This document shows, piece after piece, positions 1 through 15,845 of a DNA stretch of 64,000 nucleotides. The DNA lies in the NCBI GenBank assembly GCA_037447655.1, contig JBBHKE010001275.1:239332-303331 (forward strand), read 5' to 3'. The position numbers were made by a program, and so were the translations under genes. Origin of the DNA: Zygnema cylindricum. Taxonomy: Eukaryota; Streptophyta; Zygnematophyceae; Zygnematales; Zygnemataceae. Each line of letters opens with the position of its first letter. The first letter of the stretch is position 1. The notes beneath the pieces were generated by a model. That model ran no database searches. It saw only the letters and a list, made by a program, of their open reading frames with translations, and was not told the DNA's origin.

Positions 1-4583
<4,583 letters not shown>

Positions 4584-5635
4584 TGTGGACCGCCGCCTGC
4601 ATGCAAAAGACAAGGCGAGGGATAATGACTTCCGCCAAATGAAAATAGTTGTTGACTTTGGCCATACAATCTCGGGAGTAGAGACATTACCATGGGACAT
4701 GGAAAACAAAGAAATGCACGGAGAAAGTTCTCTTTAAATTTTCATTTCTTAGCGTAAATAAAGAAGATCTTTATGAACTCAAACATGTCATTCAATCGTT
4801 TAACTCTTAAAATTCACCCTTTTGGTACATCAATTGTTCGACATATTGTGGTATAATTGTTCGACAATTATACCATAATATTTTGAGGACATTCACCACA
4901 TCCAGTTCACCTTTTTAATAAAAAAACAAATAATTATTTGTGGGCCACCTCTAATTCCCTGCAGAGTTCATTCACCTCCTAGCGCAATCAGGATATGGTG
5001 CGGAATACAGTAGTCAGGCCGAGACAGGCGGCGTTCCTCAATTCGGTTGAATTACCAAATAGCAGCCGCCGGCTTATATTTGGCGCGCATTGTCATTGTC
5101 TTTCGTTGGGAGGGACGGTTCAGATCTGCAGAAGGAAACGGCGCCGTGCTTGTCGCATCGGGGGCGTTCCTTCCCACGCCCGAAAACGAACTGCCGGGGA
5201 AATAGACGTTTGGCCAAGATTTTAAATAATTTCCTGTATGGTACGAATGCACGGCTCAAAAAAATCTAGGTTTATTTAGTGATGCTTTCCGTACCTTCAA
5301 TCATTATTCGCACATTTTTGCTCAGAGGTCTCCACGTAGCAAAGAGCAGGGTTCCATGCTGAACAGACGTGTACTCGTTTCGTTGTCGACTCGTAACAGA
5401 TTGTACGGATGTCTGTTTCCACAATTCCATATGTCCTGTCACGACAGGGAATGGATTCATCATTTCATCTCTTCCCACTTGTAACTTGCCCTTAAGAGCA
5501 TGTGATGGTTTGAGGTTAAATTGTACCAAGTGTTTAACCTTAAAAGGTACATTCCTTCACAGGCGTACGGACTTTGAAAAGCTTCTTTTTTTCTTTTTTC
5601 CTTCCTTTCTTTTCTTGTTTGAGCTTCTTCTCAAT
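4584..5635. promoter_or_regulatory. Divergent upstream region shared by the beta-glucosidase and the glycosyltransferase
   Basis: 1,052 bp separate the two start codons, which point away from each other. No supported gene lies inside. It holds a near-perfect palindrome at 4849-4875, CCGTAC-type words near 5289, 5403 and 5570, and a T-rich tract (5584-5610) just before the glycosyltransferase start. Use as a shared promoter is inferred from position only. Confidence 0.5.
4849..4875. repeat. 12-bp perfect inverted repeat with 3-nt loop
   Basis: TGGTATAATTGT (4849-4860), TCG loop, then ACAATTATACCA (4864-4875). It lies about 270 bp upstream of the beta-glucosidase start and 760 bp upstream of the glycosyltransferase start. 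It could be a dimeric protein site or a cruciform. Confidence 0.8.
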
Positions 5636-7030
5636 ATGTTTGTTCCTGTTAACAAAGGCTTGTTACCAATCTTACATGGTGGTGAAACCTTCCTGAACCT
5701 TCCACGTGGCAATTGGCAGATTAAAAGAAATCCGTGCAACACTCCAGCCAATTTGTCTTGTAGCAGTCTAGCTCTGTCTTCTTTCGTTCCGTACAAGAAG
5801 CTAAGAACCTGTAGATTAGGTCTTAAGAAGAAAGTAAATTTCCACTTTTCGCAGACTTTAACTTCAGCAAGCGACCATTTACTGAATGGAGGAGACCAGA
5901 TACACCAAACTGCTGCTGTTAAAAATATTGTCAAAGGCTTGGCAGCATTTGTCGGTTCGAGTGTCGTTGCAATATTGGTCAACGGATTTTGTACTTTAGC
6001 ATTGGCATACAACTTTGATGAGAATGGCTCCTTTACATTTTTTGGAGATAGAGGACGAGAAGGGGGAGGAGGAGGAGGGGGAGGAGGAGGGGGAGGAGGG
6101 ACAGGAGGGACAGGAGGAGGTGGCTGGGGATCAAGTGGAGGAAGCAGTGATGGCAGTGGGAGTGACGGGAATGTAGAAACTTTGAATAAGTGGACAGAGG
6201 TCGAGAATGGCGGTAGAGAGACTGAAAGGTCAGATGAGGAGACGCATATGGATGTAACTATCATTGTTCCCACTCTTAATGAAGAGACTACTATAGCTAA
6301 TACTCTACAGAGGTTAAAGAGCTTGAATCCTCGTCCTTTTCAAGTAATTGTGGTGGACGGTGGTAGTACGGACGATACTGCTGTCATTGCCGAGCTCCAT
6401 GGAGCGACAGTTGTCCGTAGTAATCGAGGTCGGGCAGTTCAACTCAACTCTGGAGCTGAAAAGGCGATGGAATCTTCTTCTGGTATTAAAGGCATTCTGT
6501 GTTTTCTCCACGCAGATACAATAGTGCCTCTCGACTTAGTCCGAGTGGTACGGAAGACAATGGCCGATAAACAGACAATTTGTGGCGGTTTTGTACCGCT
6601 TATTACTGTCCCGGGGCGTGTTTTATGGGGAATGTCTCTTCACAATACAGTGAAGACATGGTACGGTCCTCTGTTTCTCAGACCTTTAGCCTTTATACAA
6701 GGATTACGTTGTCTTTTTGGCGACCAAACTATTTTTTGCAGAGCAAAAGACTTTGTTGCGGTCCAAGGTTTCAAGGAAGAACTCTCAATTATGGAAGATA
6801 TCAACCTTTGTGAACGCCTCCATTACAGTGTCAAAGCTCGGTGGCCATGGCAGTGCCGAGGGAGGGTTCGGATGGTCAATAGGGCAGTTGAAACCAGTGG
6901 GAGAAGAATGCTCCAATCAGGGCCAATAAGAGCCACTTATGTGCAAATGGTTATTGGGTTTTCTTACGCATTTGGGTGCACACCGAAGGAGCTTCAGAGC
7001 CTCTACAATAATCCTTCAAACTTTATATAA
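5636..7030 (+). CDS. Family-2 glycosyltransferase of the bacterial TIGR04283 type, probably organelle-targeted
   Basis: A single 464-residue open frame with no intron. Residues 1-140 are rich in Ser, Thr, Lys and Arg and include a hydrophobic stretch (GLAAFVGSSVVAILVNGF), consistent with a plastid transit peptide or anchor. Residues ~143-180 are a Gly/Ser linker. The catalytic domain runs from ~205 to the end: TIIVPTLNEE at its start, DGGSTDDT, the FLHADT acidic motif, LFGDQTIFCR, and IMEDINLCERL. The C-terminal SGRRMLQSGPIR...YAFGCTP block is typical of the TIGR04283 family, many of whose members are bacterial or cyanobacterial and annotated in arsenosugar biosynthesis. The sugar acceptor cannot be read from sequence. 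The frame is open upstream to 5369, but MFVPVNK at 5636 is preferred because the earlier part is low in targeting character and runs through a T-rich tract. Being intronless beside intron-rich neighbours suggests gene transfer or retroposition. Confidence 0.85.
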   Translation: MFVPVNKGLLPILHGGETFLNLPRGNWQIKRNPCNTPANLSCSSLALSSFVPYKKLRTCRLGLKKKVNFHFSQTLTSASDHLLNGGDQIHQTAAVKNIVKGLAAFVGSSVVAILVNGFCTLALAYNFDENGSFTFFGDRGREGGGGGGGGGGGGGTGGTGGGGWGSSGGSSDGSGSDGNVETLNKWTEVENGGRETERSDEETHMDVTIIVPTLNEETTIANTLQRLKSLNPRPFQVIVVDGGSTDDTAVIAELHGATVVRSNRGRAVQLNSGAEKAMESSSGIKGILCFLHADTIVPLDLVRVVRKTMADKQTICGGFVPLITVPGRVLWGMSLHNTVKTWYGPLFLRPLAFIQGLRCLFGDQTIFCRAKDFVAVQGFKEELSIMEDINLCERLHYSVKARWPWQCRGRVRMVNRAVETSGRRMLQSGPIRATYVQMVIGFSYAFGCTPKELQSLYNNPSNFI

Positions 7031-7053
7031 AATCACCACGCGAGGTGATTTTA
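7028..7053 (+). terminator. Hairpin overlapping the glycosyltransferase stop codon
   Basis: TAAAATCACC (7028-7037), loop ACGCGA, then GGTGATTTTA (7044-7053): a perfect 10-bp stem that contains the stop codon TAA in its 5' arm. AATAAA (7054-7059) follows at once. A role in 3' end formation is inferred. Confidence 0.6.
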
Positions 7054-7059
7054 AATAAA
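7054..7059 (+). promoter_or_regulatory. Candidate polyadenylation signal AATAAA
   Basis: Canonical hexamer 24 bp after the stop of the glycosyltransferase. Confidence 0.45.
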
Positions 7060-7439
7060 GTTCCATGAGGTAAACGAATAGGCAGATGCTGTCGCACGTG
7101 CCGGAAGTTTTTTACAATTTTTGAGCGCGGAGTACCAAAAATAAATCCCACAGCACGTTTCTAGCCTGTGCGTGACATTTTTCCATGCCCTTTTTTCCGT
7201 ACAGGGGTCGTGGAGGGGGTTTCGACCAACGGACGCCATTTCGCAAAAGCGAAGTTCGTGAAAGCGCCTCTCTCTCTCCCTCTCCCACTAACGCGTCTAT
7301 CTCACAATTCTTGCAATGAAAAAAGGCAAGAATGGTATAAAATGAAAGATCTAAAAAACTATTTCTTTTGGCTGTCTTTTAGCTTATTTTGGTGGCAAGT
7401 AGAGTGAGAACGGACGAAAAAACAAAATCGGAAAACCAT

Positions 7440-7660
7440 GGCAGAACGTTTTGAAATTTGTGACGTCGACGCTATCATAAGTAGGCGTGACGTCAAAATG
7501 TCACAAACCCTAAACATCTACAATGTCACAAGTAGCTAGACGTCTACAACCGTCTATATTTTGTAAACGTCATCAATTGTCGCAAGTTTTGTACGCATCT
7601 ACAGTCGTCACAAATTACCCCCACGTCTACATCCGTCACAATCTAAAGTTACGATTTCAT
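7440..7660. repeat. Degenerate ~28-bp tandem repeat, GTCTACA...CGTCACAA type
   Basis: About six diverged units sharing CGTCTACA and CGTCACAA cores, followed by AAGTTACGATT. A related block with the same cores and the same following sequence lies at 35160-35325. Confidence 0.65.
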
Positions 7661-9253
7661 TTCTTTACATACGAATGCTCTGAAATCTGTACGGAGAATC
7701 TTCGCTAAAAAACAAAGTAACAAGCCTAAGTTTCGGTTACATGCGAAAGTACCCTAAGGTAACTTAACAATCTATATCTTTAACCTGCAATACTTCCAAA
7801 ATGGTATCCAAAAAAAGAATGGCATCAAAAAATTAAAATAAGACCACGAAGAAGAAACCGATGTGCATTTTCTACAATTGACAACTGCAAAACCAACACC
7901 GGCAACCTACTCGTTTTTGCAACACTCAGTGGTACCTAACCTAGTCATGCCTTTCGTTACATTTCTTCTACCCTCACTCGACACTGCAAGTCGTGCAGCT
8001 ACACATGCACATACATAGAAACATACATTTCAAACCTTTGCTAACCATTACGTTCTTAACCGATTAATATGATGCATAAGATGAACTAGAATTTCACAAT
8101 ACATGACATGACACAACAGAAATAAAGAGCAATGTTCCCAGCATAGAAAAAGCGGCACATTTCATTGTAGATCTTAAAGCTACCTCATAGCCCGTTCCCA
8201 CCGGAGCATTTGTAACTTTTTGCCCATTCCGATGATTTTCCGAGAACTCATCGGAAAACGGGTGTTGTTCACACCAAAATTTCGGCACGTAGCTCCGATT
8301 GAAGGTGTCTTGTGACACGTCACACGCTTTGACGTCATCAAACAAAGGCGCGAAAACAAACCTGCAGATTTTCAAATTTACTATGTTCGGTGGTTCAAAG
8401 TCCTGCAGATTTTTCGCGCGAAAACAACGAAATAGCGTTCGGTCAGTTTTTCGGGTTACTGTTGGCCTGTTTCAAAGAAATACGCTACTTTAAACCGACT
8501 TCAATATCCCCCAATATTTTGAGGAAGTTAGTTTGTACGGTTTTCCGAAAATTTCCGGAAACAAAAAAGTCGGTGCTCGGAAATCCGTACACTATTCGAA
8601 CGCCCGTCTGTTGCAGAAGTGAATTTTTTTCCGGTAGGAACAGGCTATCAATCAGACAGCTTATCCACGAGTCTTGCAACAAGGGCAAAAACAAAACCAC
8701 TCTTTCCCCACTTTAAAACATACAAAGGTGCAGCACCACATCATCTTTTGCATAACATCATGAAAAGGTGATGTTGTACAATTCCACTAAGGCACAAAAC
8801 CATAGAAAGCAAAATACAAACAGCCACTAGAAACAAAAATGGAATCAACCATATATTAAACCAGTCACCAAATAAAGAAAGAAATTTTACATAGACGTCT
8901 GTGCAAAGCCTGGTTCCAACTGAGCACAAAAGTCCTTCGAATAAATGTTTGTAGACTAAGTTCTTCCCGCCTACTCTTAGCCATATTGGCAGCAAATGGG
9001 TAAAGATAAACGATATCCAGAATCGTGAAAAAATAGTTCATCATAATCCACTCAAAAACATATCAATAAAATGGCTGAACAAGACTACACTACATATGTA
9101 CAAGCCTCCTCACCACGACAGGGACACACTATATTTGCGATCCCAGATAACCCCACATATACATATCTATTCACAATTTTTCCGGACCTACTTTCAGGAG
9201 CCTCTTTAGCCGTCTTAACACCGACTTGTGTTGACCATTAACGTTAGTTAGGG

Positions 9254-9318
9254 TTTGACACTGTGGGTGACACTGAGTGACACAGTGAATGACACAGTGA
9301 CACAGTGAGTGACACTGA
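9254..9318. repeat. Short GTGACACAGTGA tandem repeat
   Basis: Five to six imperfect units just downstream of the ATG4 stop codon (9349-9351, minus strand). Confidence 0.7.
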
Positions 9319-9348
9319 CTAACTGCCGAAGACCCGCATGAAAAACTG

Positions 9349-12300
9349 TCAAACTAGTTGCCATTCTTCCTCTTCATGGGCTACTACCTCTTTTGGTGCC
9401 TCGTCAGCAAACTGAGGAGAACTGCTTTGAGCTCCCTCGTCAGCCGGTGAATCCCCTCGTCTCCCTACGGTAAACATTGGGGCTCCTTTGGAACCCTTGG
9501 CCAATTCTGCGGCTCTTTCACAGAAGTCCTCTAAGTCTTCTGCAGAAAGCGGCAGTGTCACAAGCAGTACTAGTATTAGTATTGGTATTAGTATTAAGTA
9601 GTACTTAGCCTTTACTATCAGAACCTTTCCCTAATTCACGAACTTTCAACAAAACAAGTAGGTAACAAGATTGCCTAAAGGGATTCAATAATGTAAGCAG
9701 TATGATGGAAAAGCAGCAGTATGAGCTCTTACTATCAGAACCTTTCCCTGAACCATCAATCTTAACAAAATAAGGAGGTGAAGAGTGATTTGTCAAACAA
9801 ATTTCGAAAATTCCAACTGCAGAAGAGGCTAAAAGTGTTATAATCTCGTTATTACATGCCATTGTAAGACCGAGGATCTACAGGCATACCAAGTAAAGTA
9901 AGCAGTACGATGATAAGCAGAAAGAAAACCCCAGCAGTACGAGCTCTTAAACCAGAATATTTCCTTAAACCATCAACTTTAAATAAAAATAAGAAGGCAG
10001 TAATGAACAATTGCCTAACGGGATCTCAAAGTACTTCAATTGCTGGAAGAAAAGAGGCTGGAAGCTTTAAGAAATATTTCAACATCTTTATGAAATGCAT
10101 TTTTAAGACTAAAAATTACAAGTGTGTGTGTGTACCAGAAAAAGTAAAGTAATTAGTATGATAATAAGGTGTATCACAAGCAAAACTAGCTTTTGCTATT
10201 GGAATCCACAGTACTATCATGACAAATGCAAGGAGAAGACAGTTCTAACATTTATCCATAAAGTATCTTTAAAACCTCTTCAATGCAGGCAAGGGCGAGA
10301 GTTTTGAAGGAAAAAAAAACACCTTGAGTCTTGCAGTAAAAGCCAAGAGCTAAAGAGGGGTCCATGGCCTCTAAAGGCATCTTTCTCGGCACTCTGTCAC
10401 GACAACAAAAACGCCGTCAGCTCAGAGAGTGTGCTCCCGAACTTTGAGTCTGTCATAACAAACTCGCTGCTAACATCTTGCTGTTTACCTCTATTTGCAA
10501 GAAGATAAGACCAGACATAGCGTGTGTAAACGACGGCATTTGGACATAGTTATTGTTCTTATCTAAGAGGCGCCAATGACTTAGATGACACTAAGCAAAA
10601 TCTCCAACAGACATAAAAAGCTGTCGTGAACCTGTCATTACAAGAGGCAGAAGGGGCAAAAAGTGAAACTTGGAACCTAGACTCCCAGAAAGTGGACAAA
10701 CATGCAATAAAAACTTGAAAGAACTTGATACGCCCCATGTTCCTGCGTTTACCTCTGTCACCAAACGGGCATGCAAAAAGAATATCAGAAAAGACTCAAA
10801 CTACATTTGTCCATCATCATCGCAACTTTTTTTGGCCGAAAAGGAGTGGACCCCAGCACTAACCTAGAACTATTTACACAGATTTCGTTTTCAAACCAAT
10901 AATTCCTTAACACTAATCGTGATGGACAGTGTAGCCTCGTTCAAAACCAGACATACCTGCAGTGATATGAGCTGGTATCAATATCTGGCTTATCAGAGGA
11001 TAGTAGCACTGTCTGAAACCCAAACAAGCCCGCCCAACATTCCAAACCAAAACAAGTTTGATTACGAGTTGATCCCACAAACAAATTATTTTTTCTTCAC
11101 ATCTCCTATCTACAGAATTACAGGTTTTGCCACACAAAATTCACAAGCAACCTAAGGGCCATGCACTCCTTAGAATCAGAGAACATGATCTGAAACAGGA
11201 CCAAAGAAAAGTGAAGCTCCACATTGTTTCGAACGGAGGGAGGGAAGGAGGGAGGGAGGGAGAGAGAGAGGGAGGAAGGGAACCGACAAACAGTTGCCAT
11301 TGAACCAAGTTCTAAAGACTACAGAATCTTGAGTGCATATTTCCTGCTGGCGTCTATCTATTGTCGTAATCCCAGCTTTCTCTTTGAATATAAGAAATTG
11401 AACATAGACCCAAACCTACATCAAATTTCACTATATGCAAGCTATCAACAAGCTCTTAACTCTCAACACGAATGCTTGAAATGAAGTCCTAAAAGAAATT
11501 AACGAGCACATTATATACTTATCGACACATTCCCTCCTGCCTAAACTTTCCTGATAATGATTGTAGCTGACATCTAAGTACAATAGGCACCGTCCACATG
11601 ATTTTTTCTCCTCAAAAAAACATTAAATCGGGCTCACAGAATTGTAACAAAGTTAAAGAGCAAAATACAAAGACACAAGACAAGACCACAGACACAACCA
11701 AATGAGATACAGATCACAGAAAGAAAAGAACCAAACAACAGAACTGGCACTGACCTATGAACAAAACCATCAAAAGAAGGAAAGCCCTCCTATACTCAGA
11801 ATACAAAAACATACTCATTCAAGTATTTAGTGAATACACTTATAAGTATACGTCTACGCGAACACATAAACTTACACAAATAGGACACATGCGATAAACG
11901 CCAGTGCTTTAACCACTTAACACCACTTAACAACCATTTGTTACAGCTATGCGAAAAGATTAATTCACGGAACAGCTGAATTGAACTAAACTGACCCGAC
12001 CCGAATTGAACTGAGCTGACCTGACCTGAACTTAACACAAAAGACCTGACCTGACCTGAACTTAACACAAAAGACCTGACCTGACCTGAACAAAAAAGAA
12101 CTGAATCAAACCGAACTGAACTGCAAAATGACAAAAATCCAAAGCCTTTTAATAAGTACAGTGAACAGAACAAATGACAAGCAACAGATTATGACGAACA
12201 CCTGCTGCACTTGATGTGGATCGAGATACAGGAGCTGTCCATCCTGAATACCAACGAGGTAAGTGGCGCCGCCAGGTTTGCCACCTAAAACTCCCAAGCT

Positions 12301-15055
12301 TTGCGGAAACTCAAAAATGGCTTGCAAAGAAGGCAAGTATCTGTAGCCACACACCACACCATAAAAATGGCTAAATGGCACAATACAGGAGCACGAGGTT
12401 TAGCTCTACGAGTGGTTCGACCATGCACTCGAAATGCATTGCATTCCGAAACTAATTAAAACACTTCAATACCTGAAGCATGACTAAAAACACAACAGAC
12501 ACAAACAAAAACAGTATGAGTCTAGCGTTTTCACTGCAGAAGGATGCCAATCCTCTGCAACATATTCAATAGAAACTACCTCAACAACTCAAGCAGCATG
12601 CTCCAGGTTTGTCTGGAGTGTGAAAAATACCTGGGGTTGACTTTGTCGTGACCGAGCATAAGGGGCACCAAAATAACAACTGAACGCCATCTTTCATCTA
12701 CTCTATCTATTACCCTCGGGCCATCCTCAGAACCACGACTGTCTTTCAAACAAAGCTCCACAACATCATCTATAAACAGAATTGGGGCTCCTCCAGCCTC
12801 TCTCTTCTGGTCTCCTGCCACAACGTGAACGGCCATTCTTAAAGAAGTACTCGAAAAGCAATCAGTATTCGCCAAAGACTCTAAAGTGCGACAGAGTACA
12901 TATGGCCCGACCCATGCGCCGGCACAAAGGCCATGCTTCGATCCGGCGTTAATGAGATTGTGAATAGAGAATGGATGGTCAGGGCCAGGGGAATCGCCAA
13001 AGCTCTTCAGAATGTCAAGGTATTCCGACCTTGACTGCAAAATCACAGAGGGAAGACGAGAAAGGGAGGGAGGGAGAGGGAGGGAGGGAGGGGGGGGAGA
13101 AGGTGTTAACGAGGGAGAGCAGGGAGGAAAAGACAGGAAAAAAAAAACAAAAAAAAAACAAGGGAGAGAGGGAGAAGAGGGGGAGGAAAGATGGTCATGT
13201 TTTGTGACTCTTTATGAAGTTACCAGTCTTGGACTCGTATGCTATTGCGCATCACTTCACACACCGATGATGGCCCAAAAAGATTAAAAATAACAAAAAG
13301 CCACAATAATGAAGAGCCCTAACAAATTGCCTCAACTGAAAAAAGCTGCTGCAGTACAGAAGACCGGCTCAGATTCTCTTACCACCTCACTGTCCCAGCG
13401 CCAAGCTCTTCCCAGACGGTCGGTCAGCAGGGCCTGCAGTTACACAATCACAAAAGAAGTCCATAAGAATTTTTTGGGCCAAAAAACTGGCCCCAAGCCA
13501 AAGATTTTCCCAAAATCCAGCAACCACATTAACGATTTTTGCACCAGAGAATTTTGTTCGCAGACGAAAAACTTAGAAATGGTGCTCGGGAAACATGGTT
13601 TATGAATATACTGAGATATGCAAGGAACAAGAAAGGGAAAAACTTAGAAAGAGTGCTTGTTGAAACATTAATTTATATTTTCACTGAGATGATGTGAGGA
13701 ACAAAAAAAAAAAAAAATAGAAACGGTGACGAAAAACATTAATTTGTGTCTTTATGGGAGAAGCTTAAAAAGGGTCCACGGGAAACATTAATTTATGTCT
13801 TTACTGAGATAATTGGAGGAACAAGAGGGAAAATTTTAGAAGGGGTTCTCGGGAAACATAACTCTATGTTTTTACTAAGATGATGAGAGGAACAAGGGAA
13901 GGACCTGGGCAAGTAGCATTTGTCCACTTCGAAGCATGCAGCCCCATCCAACATCGCTTGAAAGTTTGGCTTCTCCCATTGCTTCAAAATCTGGTAGTTG
14001 CAAAAATCGAAGTCCGTTTAAATGGAGGACGGAAATAAATAATGTAAGCAAAATATGTACAAATAATGCTTCACCTTTTGACACCTATCAAAGAAGAAGC
14101 ATATATTACGGCGCAATCATTCAACAATAAGCGATAGCCTGACACTCAGCGAGCCATAACAAAACTTTACCATAACAAATCTCACCTTTACGGTATGTAA
14201 ACCAAAGTCGGGACTCAAAATCTCGCTGAAACCTGGTCGATACCGCCAAATCCACATTGGAGTCTCCAGGGGGGGCCTCATAGCGGACACCTAAAAGCCA
14301 GAGGGGGCTCTGGAAAGATACTATTGCAGGCCTGATATAGATAACAGTAACAGTTACAGTTTCAGTAGCAGTAATGACAGTACAACAAACCAGTTCCATG
14401 GATGAGGAGATAGAGATGCAACACTATATATTGCTACTTTAGAAATTCACCGCTTCGGCTCTCCCTCCCTCTCCCTCTGCCTCCAGACTTGACATCCAAT
14501 TGCGAATAGATATTGGAGCAATTTTAGGGTTTCTTCTTGCAGAAAAAGGAACGTAGGATTTCTCATGACACACATGTGAGTGCGATCAATACAGAGATGA
14601 ATAGATAATATCATTTACTTAATAACGGTTAATACACAAAACGGGATCGAATAGATTGTGTAAGAAAATCATGCAGTTATTGAAATGCCATTAGGCTGGG
14701 TCCATTTGATGTGTATTTACCTAGAAACAGCATCAAAACAATTAAAAAAATTGTAGAATGATTGTATGTATTATAAAAAAGAGCTTTTACAGGAGTGTTG
14801 TGACCTTGACAACAAGTCTCGGAAATGCCTCATGTGGAGAGAATGTAAAACTTGAGCTACAACCAACTGCAGATTGCTCCGAACCACCAACGAAGAACTT
14901 TCCTCGCCGCGTGACGTGACTATTGCTTGAGGCTCCTCCTCAGAAACGGACGGATCTGATTGGCTCTCCTGTGATTCCTTTTCATCCACAGAGAAGCTCT
15001 TCTGCGCAGACTCTCCTCCGCCCCATCCAAAAGAAGGGGGAGAAAGCCTCCACAT
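9349..15055 (-). CDS. ATG4: Cysteine protease ATG4 (peptidase family C54), autophagy
   Basis: Processes the ubiquitin-like protein ATG8 and releases it from lipid, in the cytosol. Well-supported exons in coding order: 14186-14309, 13905-13990, 13383-13433, 12631-13034, 12202-12340, 10957-10988, 10323-10393, 9349-9539; phases match at every join. Two tentative N-terminal exons, 14805-15055 and 14451-14535, fit in phase and would give 477 residues, close to plant ATG4 proteins. Seen directly: [16 protein letters not shown], the catalytic Cys in [13 protein letters not shown] (Cys171 in this model), [26 protein letters not shown], the Asp/His pair in YLDPHQVQ (374 and 376), SYHC and [11 protein letters not shown]. 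The C-terminus is EEEEWQLV, an acidic stretch followed by an ATG8-binding W-x-x-V motif. Two donors are non-standard: GTCCTT after exon 13905-13990 and, tentatively, GTCACA after exon 14805-15055. Confidence 0.92.
9616..10060. repeat. Diverged tandem duplications in the last ATG4 intron
   Basis: Three related segments begin near 9616, 9730 and 9945 (CTATCAGAACCTTTCCCT and variants), with AAGCAGTAYGATG and AGCAGTAYGAGCTCTTA blocks between them. Read on the ATG4 sense strand, the first copy resembles part of the last ATG4 exon (GAATT..GG..AA.GGTTC), which may be chance. Confidence 0.6.
10913..10933. mobile_element. Solitary terminal repeat of the TA-flanked MITE family
   Basis: CTAATCGTGATGGACAGTGTA matches the right-hand terminus of the MITE family. 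No clear partner was found to the left, so this is probably a truncated copy. It lies 24 bp from ATG4 exon 10957-10988. Confidence 0.55.
11230..11280 (+). repeat. GGGA microsatellite in an ATG4 intron
   Basis: GGAGGGA units, CT-rich on the ATG4 sense strand. Confidence 0.7.
11990..12120. repeat. 30-bp tandem repeat in an ATG4 intron
   Basis: Two identical 30-bp units (12031-12060 and 12061-12090) built from CTGACCTGACCTGAA plus CTTAACACAAAAGAC, with partial units on both sides. Confidence 0.8.
13050..13200 (+). repeat. Polypurine tract in an ATG4 intron
   Basis: GGGAGGGAG and A-rich runs, polypyrimidine on the ATG4 sense strand, starting 16 bp upstream of the acceptor of exon 12631-13034. 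Confidence 0.7.
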
Positions 15056-15534
15056 GGATATTTGTGTTCACAATCCGACGATTTCTCAATTTTTTGCCCA
15101 TGGATGATTTCCTCTTTCTGTGCCAGCTGGTTTCCACTGCCCTAATATAAAAAATCATCCATGAAGTTCTCCATGATGCAGGCCGGATGGTCAGAGGAGG
15201 TCGGTAATAACATTGTAGTTCGTGTGCGATAACAAATGGAAACGTTTCACATAGTTGTCCCATATTTTATGCTTTTTATACTGTATAAAATGCATATAGT
15301 ACGGGACAACACCATATAGCGTTTCTAATTGTTTCCACACGTTCGCACATTTGACTTCGAATACATTCGTTATTGGACTCATTATCGTTTGCGTTTCCTA
15401 AAAGAAACCCCCTTAAAAGAAATTGTCATCGGACGACAGGACTACAGTTCACGCTACTATGACAGGAATGTGAAAGGGGAATTGCCACATGCCACGTGTT
15501 GGCAAACGCAGCGGAGAATAGTAATACGGTATAC

Positions 15535-15560
15535 TGCACAGTACTGTACTGTACTACTGT
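15535..15560. promoter_or_regulatory. TACTG tandem motif upstream of ATG4
   Basis: Three tandem TACTG units about 480 bp upstream of the tentative ATG4 start. Similar tandems lie upstream of CDC6, PRL1 and the peptidase gene. Function inferred. Confidence 0.4.
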
Positions 15561-15636
15561 AGCTTAGAAGTGCGAAACGTTAGGGGGCGTATAATATGAG
15601 TACCGTACTGCATATATTGGATTGACAGTAGCACAG

Positions 15637-15845
15637 TACACCGTGTATCGCTATTAGTGTTAATGTTTTTTTGCCGCTAAAACATCTTTTCTCCGTACAC
15701 ACTTGTCGCATTGTGGATCGCACGGTTGCAATTGAAAGGTAAGATTCTCAGCTTCCGTTCGGCGGTCATAAATTGAAAATCGGGCAAGTGTGTACGCAGA
15801 AAAGTGGCGAAAAAAATATTTACCCTAATAGCGATACACGCTGTA
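15637..15845. mobile_element. MITE, foldback copy with ~72-bp inverted ends
   Basis: Ends are CACCGTGTATCGCTATTAG and its near complement at 15825-15845. The inverted similarity continues inward for about 72 bp (TTTTTTGCCGC and CCGTACACACTTG on both sides), so nearly the whole element can fold on itself. TA lies at both borders. No coding frame. Confidence 0.85.

Larger units (their letters stand above)
7060..9348. other. Convergent spacer between the glycosyltransferase and ATG4
   Basis: No supported gene in about 2.3 kb. It contains a tandem repeat block at 7440-7660, an inverted-repeat cluster around 8215-8260 (TTTTCCGA with TCGGAAAA), and GTGACAC-type repeats at 9254-9318. The short open frames here have no recognisable domain. 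Confidence 0.6.

Noticed and set aside
5369-5635. Longer N-terminus for the glycosyltransferase (89 extra residues)
   Set aside because: The extra part crosses a T-rich tract and has no targeting or domain character; the Met at 5636 is a better start.
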